Assembly: GCA_017859745.1 (NCBI GenBank)
Contig: JAFMML010000024.1
Span: 1 to 45,370 of the forward strand
From: Planctomycetota bacterium
GTDB lineage: Bacteria; Planctomycetota; Phycisphaerae; Phycisphaerales; SM1A02
DNA: 45,370 bases
Reading direction: 5' to 3'
Notes under the pieces: model-generated
Seen by the model: only the letters and a program-made list of their open reading frames with translations
What the model was told of the DNA's origin: nothing
The model's database searches: none
In this document: positions 41,084-45,370 of the stretch, piece after piece
Layout: the number at the start of each line of letters is the position of its first letter
How positions within the stretch are numbered: the first letter of the stretch is position 1
Made by a program: the position numbers and the translations under genes

Positions 41084-41758
41084 ATGCCCGAACCCCGATC
41101 CCACGCCTCGTCCCCTCCGGCCTACCGATCCGGCGAAGAGGTCCGTCATCGCCAGCGTCCCGAGTGGGGCGTCGGCACGATCCAGCGGGTCGAGGCTGCT
41201 CGACGCGGAAACTCGATCGATCAGAGGTTGTGGATTCGGTTCCCCAACATCGGCATGAAGGTCCTGCTCGCCGGGCTCGGAGACCTCGAGCGGGTGAACA
41301 CGAGCACCGCAGCCGGTGAGGGCATCCTCGGCGAGGGCATCGGCCACGACGGACACACCATGGCCGATCGCGAGGCGTCGCACGAACAGGGGTGGCTCGG
41401 CGAGATCGCTCGCAAGAGACCCGAGGAGGCCATGGTGGAAATCCCGCCGCAGGCGAGCGATCCCTTCCTCTCGTTGCGGCAGCGCCTCGAGTTCACCATC
41501 GGCCTCTACCGCTTCGAGCCCTCCGGCGGAAGGCTTCTCGACTGGGCCGTTGCCCAGAGCGGTCTGAACGATCCGCTCAGCCGCTTCAACCGACACGAAC
41601 TCGAGGAGCTCTTCACCCGCTGGGCTCACCGGCGCGACCAGCATCTGGCCAAGCTGGGCCAAGAGGCTCGCAACGAGCCCGGACTCTTCGACAGCGTCAT
41701 GAAGAAGGCGCCGCCCTCGGCTCACAAGGCGTTGCGAAAACTCCACGGCCGGCGCTGA
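41084..41758 (+). CDS. DUF3553-like domain protein of unknown function
   Basis: The 224-residue reading from the ATG at 41084 is used; ATGs at 41057 and 40853 extend it with non-conserved sequence, and no start has a good ribosome site. The N-terminal ~60 residues (GEEVRHRQRPEWGVGTIQRV ... QRLWIRFPNIGMKVLLAGLGDLERV) look like the small beta-barrel DUF3553, with the typical PEWGxG turn and the GxKxL ending. The remainder is helical and charged (DPFLSLRQRLEFTIGLYRFEP ... RHELEELFTRWAHRRDQHLA), ending in a basic stretch KKAPPSAHKALRKLHGRR that could contact nucleic acid. DUF3553 barrels occur at the end of UvrD-like helicases, so a DNA-linked role is possible but unproved. Confidence 0.72.
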   Translation: MPEPRSHASSPPAYRSGEEVRHRQRPEWGVGTIQRVEAARRGNSIDQRLWIRFPNIGMKVLLAGLGDLERVNTSTAAGEGILGEGIGHDGHTMADREASHEQGWLGEIARKRPEEAMVEIPPQASDPFLSLRQRLEFTIGLYRFEPSGGRLLDWAVAQSGLNDPLSRFNRHELEELFTRWAHRRDQHLAKLGQEARNEPGLFDSVMKKAPPSAHKALRKLHGRR

Positions 41759-41881
41759 GTACCGTCGACACTCCGAACAACTCGCATCTCCGGGCATGCC
41801 GGTCGCGCCGACGCGTCCGAAAAGACCGGGCGTCCCGACCGCGCGTCGCGATGTCGTGCCCGATCTTCGCGTGCGGCGAGT

Positions 41882-41897
41882 TTGGCACGGTGCTTGC
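41882..41897 (+). promoter_or_regulatory. near-consensus sigma-54 (RpoN) -24/-12 promoter
   Basis: TTGGCACGGTGCTTGC matches the sigma-54 consensus (YTGGCACGrnnnTTGCw), including the required GG and GC separated by exactly 10 nt. The expected transcription start is about 12 nt further, giving a leader of roughly 60 nt before the ATG at 41970. No enhancer-binding site could be recognised upstream. Confidence 0.65.
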
Positions 41898-41969
41898 CCA
41901 TGTGCTTCGGGGCCGACGACGCGTCGCCGGCACCGACACGACACCCCGCAAGACGAGAGGAGAGAGACG

Positions 41970-42242
41970 ATGGACGAGGAAAGCTTCCGCCGAAAGCTCG
42001 GCGAGATCCTTGGGGTGATGGATCACACCGCCGCGGAGCGCCGCGACAGCGACGGCGACTGGTCCGAACAGCTTCGAGACTCGGTGGCCCGACTGCACGC
42101 GGCCGTCGACCACCTGCGCCTTCGCGTGAAGTACCTCGTCTTCGATCTCGAGGCGACCCGACGCGAGAACACCTACCTGCGCACGATGCTCGACCGGGCG
42201 TCGCGTGGCGGGGAGGACGGAGGCCGCGGCCCCCACGAATGA
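41970..42242 (+). CDS. small alpha-helical (coiled-coil) protein
   Basis: The ATG at 41970 has an excellent ribosome site (AGGAGA, spacing about 7), so this 90-residue start is firm. The protein is highly charged and predicted helical throughout. The stretch LRDSVARLHAAVDHLRLRVKYLVFDLEATRRENTYLRTML has leucines and other hydrophobics at heptad spacing, typical of a coiled coil. The C-terminus is a disordered Gly/Arg tail. No family is recognised. It lies behind a sigma-54-type promoter, so it is probably expressed under a specific signal; it could be an adaptor or a regulator of a larger partner. Confidence 0.8.
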   Translation: MDEESFRRKLGEILGVMDHTAAERRDSDGDWSEQLRDSVARLHAAVDHLRLRVKYLVFDLEATRRENTYLRTMLDRASRGGEDGGRGPHE

Positions 42243-42251
42243 CCCCATCGT

Positions 42252-42318
42252 CCCGGCCGACTTCCCACGGCCGGGTCTCCCTTGCAGCCACGGTCTCGAC
42301 CGACTCGGTAGGAGTCGG
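42252..42318. terminator. two hairpins between convergent genes
   Basis: CCCGGCCG-ACTTCCCA-CGGCCGGG (42252-42275) follows the coiled-coil stop by 10 nt and is trailed by TCTCCCTT. A second hairpin CCGACTC-GGTAG-GAGTCGG lies at 42300-42318, 39 nt from the methyltransferase stop. One probably serves each gene. Confidence 0.65.
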
Positions 42319-42356
42319 CCGGGGCCGTGGTGCGTTCGAGCGCCGCCGTCCGACCA

Positions 42357-43061
42357 TCACGCGATCCGTCGCCAGATCACGTGGAAGACGTGCCAGTGCT
42401 TCGGCTCGCCGCGGGGCCCGCGTCCGGGACGTTCGATCTCCTCCTCGCGAAGCGCCTCCCAATCGATGCCGGAAACGCCCCCCCGCAGACTCGCGACACC
42501 TTCGCGATCGAGCATGGTGACGCTCGCGGGCGCCGCGTCGCGAACCATCGGCTCGCGCGGACCGAAGAACTGGCCTGCGAAGACGCCTCCGACCCGCACA
42601 CTGCGGGCGATCGCCCTCCAACATGCCGGCCAGGCCGCCCGCGGGCAGAAGGGCAGCGAGAATCCCGCATGGACCAGGTCGAACCGGTCCGTGGGGAGTT
42701 CGAGCGCTGCGAGATCCGAGACCCGGGTCTCGAGTCGATCCTCGTACCCTTCGGATGCGGCTCGGCGTGCGGTTTCCTCGACGCATTCGACATGGAGATC
42801 GACCGCGAGCACCTCGAATCCCGCATGAAGCAGTTCGAGCACCTCGGTGCCTGCGCCGCACCCGAGATCGGCGGCCCGTCGTCGGACCGAACGCTCGTCG
42901 TTCCCGCCCCCGGGGTCGCACTCCGCGGGATCTTGCGGCCTGGCGACGGCCTCGATCGCCTCGATCGCCTCGATCACGGTTGCGCGCGGTGCCCAGGATC
43001 GACTCGCCTCGAGGAAGTCGACTGCCTGCGATCGCGTCCAGCTGCCGTCTTCGTGGCCCAT
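42357..43061 (-). CDS. class I SAM-dependent methyltransferase
   Basis: Starts at 43118, 43085 and 43061 are possible. The ATG at 43061 is preferred because GGCGAG precedes it and because a promoter-like TATATT (43104-43099) would otherwise lie inside the leader. It gives 234 residues. The Rossmann core has motif I AADLGCGAGTEVLELLHAGF, the acidic end of strand 2 in VLAVDLHVECVEET, motif II-like VSDLAALEL and motif IV DRFDLVHAGFSLPFC. The C-terminal part (GGVFAGQFFGPREP ... HWHVFHVIWRRIA) resembles tellurite-resistance/thiopurine-type small-molecule methyltransferases. The substrate is unknown. It diverges from the ABC operon by about 70 nt. Confidence 0.85.
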   Translation of the reverse strand: MGHEDGSWTRSQAVDFLEASRSWAPRATVIEAIEAIEAVARPQDPAECDPGGGNDERSVRRRAADLGCGAGTEVLELLHAGFEVLAVDLHVECVEETARRAASEGYEDRLETRVSDLAALELPTDRFDLVHAGFSLPFCPRAAWPACWRAIARSVRVGGVFAGQFFGPREPMVRDAAPASVTMLDREGVASLRGGVSGIDWEALREEEIERPGRGPRGEPKHWHVFHVIWRRIA

Positions 43062-43129
43062 CTCGTCTCGCCAAGCGGCAACCATCACCGCAGAGGCGAA
43101 TATAGTCCTGTCCCGCACCGCTTCCCGCC

Positions 43130-43816
43130 ATGCCCACCACCCCCGCCCTGCTCGTTCGAGATCTCTCCTTCGCCCACCCCGGTGGACCAGCGGTGACGAT
43201 CGACGAGTGGTCCGTTCCCGCCGGCGGAGAGGTCCTGCTGCAAGGGCCGTCGGGCAGCGGCAAGAGCACCATCCTGCAACTTCTCGCAGGGCTGCTCGAC
43301 GCGAAGTCCGGTCGGGTCGAGATCGACGGCGAAGACCTTCTCGCCGTGCGCGGTGCCGAGCGGGATCGGCGGCGAGGCCGTCGCATCGGCATGATCTTCC
43401 AGACCTTCAACCTGCTCTCGGGATTCTCGGCACGAGAGAACGCGATGCTCGCCATGCACTTCGCAGGCGTGCCCGCAGCCGCTCATCGCGAACGAGCCGC
43501 CGATCTGCTGGGGTCCCTCGGCCTCTCCGGCAACGAACTCGATCGTCCCGTCGATCGCCTGAGCGTGGGGCAGCAGCAGCGGGTCGCGGTCGCCCGGGCC
43601 CTTGCGGCCGAGCCGGCGATCGTCCTCGCCGACGAACCCACGGCCAGCCTCGATCCGGACAATGCCGCTCGCACCGTCGACCTCGTGCGCGAGGCGTGCC
43701 GCACGCGTGGAGCGGCCCTGCTGCTGACCAGTCACGACCCGAGCCTCGCCGAACGGTTCGAGAATCGGATCGACGTGAGCACGTTCGTCTCGCTTCCCTC
43801 CGGAGCCGGATCGTGA
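43130..43816 (+). CDS. ABC transporter ATP-binding protein (LolD/MacB type)
   Basis: This 228-residue ATPase has all nucleotide-binding motifs: Walker A GPSGSGKST (residues 39-47), Q-loop MIFQTFNLLSGFSARENAML, signature LSVGQQQRVAVARAL, Walker B IVLADEPTASLD and the switch His in LLTSHDPSLAERF. The QTFNLL and LSVGQQQR features place it in the LolD/MacB/FtsE group that drives mechanotransmission rather than classic import. Its stop overlaps the GTG of the permease gene (GTGA at 43813-43816). Together they form a type VII-like exporter or lipid/lipoprotein-moving machine at the cytoplasmic membrane. The substrate is not shown by the sequence. Confidence 0.94.
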   Translation: MPTTPALLVRDLSFAHPGGPAVTIDEWSVPAGGEVLLQGPSGSGKSTILQLLAGLLDAKSGRVEIDGEDLLAVRGAERDRRRGRRIGMIFQTFNLLSGFSARENAMLAMHFAGVPAAAHRERAADLLGSLGLSGNELDRPVDRLSVGQQQRVAVARALAAEPAIVLADEPTASLDPDNAARTVDLVREACRTRGAALLLTSHDPSLAERFENRIDVSTFVSLPSGAGS

Positions 43817-45078
43817 GCGACTTCTCGATCATCCTCCGATCCCTTCGGATCCGCCTCTTCTCGACGGTGGTCACGATCCTCACCGTGGCGGTGGCGGTGG
43901 GCCTGTTCCTGACGCTGCTCTCGATGAGGGAGTCCGGACGCGACGCCTTCCGACGCGGGAGCGGCAACATCGACCTGCTCGTGAGCGCGGAGCCCGGGCC
44001 TCTCGTCAGCGTGCTGAACGGCCTGTTCCATGCGGGCGCACCCGCGAACCCGATCCCCTGGGCCCGCTTCGAGGCGTTGCGGGCGAGCTACCCCTGGGCA
44101 TGGGCGATCCCCCTGCAACAGGGCGACAACTACCGCGGCTATCCGGCCATCGCGACGACGCCGGCGTTCTTCGAAGACTACCAACCCGAGGCCGGACGCC
44201 CTTGGGCGTTCGCGGCGGGTCGGCCGTTCGAGGCGAACTTCGAGATCGTCGCCGGAAGCGAGGTCGCCGCCACCACCGGTGTCGCCGTCGGCGATCGCAT
44301 CACCCTGACCCACGGCAGCGGCGGATCCCGCGAGGACCATGGCCACTCCCATGACGAGTACGACTACGAGGTCGTCGGCATCCTCGAACCGAGCGGATCC
44401 GCGCACGACCGTGCGCTGTTCAGCGATCTGGAGAGCTCCTGGGTCCTGCACGCCTTCGACCGTCACGAGGCCGAGGGCCGGCACGTCCATGTGGGTGTGG
44501 ACGATCTCGAGGAGGTCGATCGCGCCGTCACCGGCATCCTGCTGAAGGTGCCTTCGCGCGGCGGCATGGCCTCTGCGGCTCTGCCGCAGCAGTTCGATCG
44601 CCTGCGCCGCGAGGGGTTCACCGTCGCGCAGCCCGCGCAGGAGATCGGGCGCCTGCTCGGCATCGTCGCGAACGTCGACGCCCTGCTGATCGCGATGGCG
44701 GCGGCGGTTCTGCTGGCCAGCGGCATCGGCATCATGCTCGCGCTCTACAACTCGATGGATCAGCGGCGACGTCAGGTCGCGATCATGCGGGTGCTCGGGG
44801 CGAGTCGCGGCAAGGTGTTCTCACTCACCCTGACCGAGAGCGCCATGATCGGCGTGGCCGGTGGCGTGATCGGGACGCTGTTCGCGGCGATCGGCAATGC
44901 CGCCACCGCGTCCACCTTGAAGGAACGACTGGGTCTGGTGATTCCCTGGTCGCTCGATCCGGCGACGGTGCTCGCCGTCGTCGTCGGCACCACCATCCTC
45001 GCCGCTGCCGCCGGCGTCCTGCCGGGATTGGTGGCCTACCGCACTCCGGTCGCGACGAACCTTCGACCGACCGCCTGA
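43813..45078 (+). CDS. ABC transporter permease (MacB/FtsX type) with His-rich loop
   Basis: The GTG at 43813 overlaps the ATPase stop and gives 421 residues. The topology is that of MacB/FtsX permeases: one helix near the N-terminus (about 16-37), a large extracytoplasmic domain (about 40-280) and three C-terminal helices (about 288-311, 340-360 and 380-405) with the coupling stretch [20 protein letters not shown]. The periplasmic domain contains a histidine cluster [17 protein letters not shown] (near residues 175-190). Similar His/Asp clusters followed by VVGIL occur in permeases of zinc-linked operons known from proteobacteria, so metal sensing or binding is possible, but this is inference. 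A small gene with its own ribosome site follows. Confidence 0.9.
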   Translation: MSDFSIILRSLRIRLFSTVVTILTVAVAVGLFLTLLSMRESGRDAFRRGSGNIDLLVSAEPGPLVSVLNGLFHAGAPANPIPWARFEALRASYPWAWAIPLQQGDNYRGYPAIATTPAFFEDYQPEAGRPWAFAAGRPFEANFEIVAGSEVAATTGVAVGDRITLTHGSGGSREDHGHSHDEYDYEVVGILEPSGSAHDRALFSDLESSWVLHAFDRHEAEGRHVHVGVDDLEEVDRAVTGILLKVPSRGGMASAALPQQFDRLRREGFTVAQPAQEIGRLLGIVANVDALLIAMAAAVLLASGIGIMLALYNSMDQRRRQVAIMRVLGASRGKVFSLTLTESAMIGVAGGVIGTLFAAIGNAATASTLKERLGLVIPWSLDPATVLAVVVGTTILAAAAGVLPGLVAYRTPVATNLRPTA

Positions 45079-45107
45079 ACGACGACGATCATCCGAGAGA
45101 CCCACCC

Positions 45108-45370
45108 GTGAGGAACTTCTGGATCGCCATCGGTCTGCTCGGCGTGCTTGCGGCATGGCTGGTGTGGCCGTCGGACCGGTCGGACCTGTCGGACGGGTCG
45201 GACCGGTCGGACCGGTCGGACCGGTCGGACCGGTCGGACCGGTCGGACCTGTCGGACATGTCGGACCAGTCGGACGGGTCGGACGGGTCGGACGCGTCGG
45301 ACGCGTCGGACCCGTCGGACCTGTCGGACGCGTCGGACCTGTCGGACACGTCGGACCTGTCGGACACGTC
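45108..45370 (+). CDS. membrane-anchored protein with (Ser-Asp-X)n repeats (cut by window end)
   Basis: A GTG at 45108, with GAGAG 8 nt upstream, opens a frame starting (M)[19 protein letters not shown], a signal anchor or signal peptide. It is followed at once by tandem Ser-Asp-X tripeptides; 22 are visible before the window ends, with X being Arg, Leu, Gly, Met, Gln, Ala, Pro or Thr. The gene lies 29 nt after the permease stop, so it looks like the third gene of the ABC operon. In related proteobacterial operons this place is often held by a small exported protein (DUF3299-type), but the globular part here would be beyond the window. The array may also be a DNA repeat inserted after the anchor. 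An opposing frame on the minus strand also reads Ser-Asp-X and is taken as a shadow. Confidence 0.55.
   Translation, partial: MRNFWIAIGLLGVLAAWLVWPSDRSDLSDGSDRSDRSDRSDRSDRSDLSDMSDQSDGSDGSDASDASDPSDLSDASDLSDTSDLSDT
45171..45370. repeat. 9-bp tandem array, GTCGGAC plus 2 variable bases
   Basis: Starting at 45171, TCGGAC-NNG repeats every 9 bp for 22 full units without one change in TCGGAC. Only the two bases after GTCGGAC vary (CG, CT, GG, AT, CA, GC, CC, AC), and none of them begins with T. It is in frame with the gene at 45108 and runs to the window edge. Confidence 0.95.

Noticed and set aside
45089-45367. Minus-strand frame of Ser-Asp-X repeats
   Set aside because: It follows from GTCCGA being the reverse of TCGGAC. 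The plus frame has a start with ribosome site and an anchor helix and fits the operon, so the minus frame is taken as a shadow.
45171-45370. CRISPR or other spaced repeat array
   Set aside because: The repeat unit is only 9 bp with 2 variable bases and no spacers of CRISPR length; no cas gene is near.
1-45370. tRNA, rRNA, insertion sequence or prophage
   Set aside because: No cloverleaf-like segments with a T-loop word, no rRNA-like stretch, no transposase or integrase motif and no terminal inverted repeats were found when reading both strands.

Overview
The window looks like chromosome of a planctomycete of the Phycisphaerae/Phycisphaerales type. The evidence is a strongly GC-rich sequence with GC-ending codons, secreted proteins ending in a paired DLDGDGTVGGADLA..LLAAWG dockerin-like tail, a cluster of proteins ending in VPAPGA-ALLG-AGLAG-RRR (a PEP-CTERM-like sorting signal), and formylglycine sulfatases, ASPIC/UnbV FG-GAP proteins, DUF1111-type di-haem proteins and Cys-rich repeat exoproteins. 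No tRNA, rRNA, transposase, phage gene or CRISPR array was seen. Gene names rest on reading motifs by eye; no database search was run.

Layout. 1-2.7 kb: tail of an unknown gene, a single-pass FtsQ/POTRA-like protein, a six-helix membrane protein and greA. 2.7-6.8 kb: cardiolipin synthase, then on the opposite strand a TPR lipoprotein overlapping (ATGA) an ASPIC/UnbV FG-GAP lipoprotein. 7.2-11.5 kb: a di-haem oxidoreductase and an FG-GAP protein, both secreted and dockerin-tagged, closed by a strong hairpin. 11.7-13.1 kb: a lipoprotein with an SH3-like domain and an M48-protease fold whose HExxH has become RExxR. 13.3-19.4 kb: two divergent sulfatases, the second fused to a PhoD-like phosphatase. 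19.5-19.9 kb: peroxiredoxin. 20.3-25.5 kb: two tandem paralogous Cys-rich exoproteins. 25.5-30.2 kb: an acyl-CoA synthetase/AMP ligase, a TPR-SPOR protein, a HEAT-like secreted protein and a class V aminotransferase. 30.4-32 kb: an unknown gene whose frame runs 218 nt into lexA. 32-36.9 kb: a TlpA-like thioredoxin and a 1303-residue 5-oxoprolinase. 37.1-39.4 kb: three PEP-CTERM-like exoproteins on the minus strand. 39.8-42.2 kb: a YmdB-type phosphoesterase, a DUF3553-like protein and a 90-residue helical protein behind a near-consensus sigma-54 promoter. 42.3-45.37 kb: a methyltransferase and a divergent ABC transporter operon whose third gene, cut by the window edge, carries a 9-bp (GTCGGAC-NN)n tandem array.

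How the parts fit. Most of the window serves the cell envelope and outside of the cell: secreted catabolic enzymes (sulfatases, phosphatase), surface or matrix proteins with two different C-terminal tags, envelope redox proteins and lipid synthesis. Housekeeping and stress genes (greA, lexA, peroxiredoxin) are scattered between them. Short gaps, stop/start overlaps and hairpins at convergent gene ends mark the transcription units. The least explained items are the GTCGGAC array, the inactivated M48-like lipoprotein, the sulfatase-phosphatase fusion and the sigma-54 promoter before a tiny helical protein.
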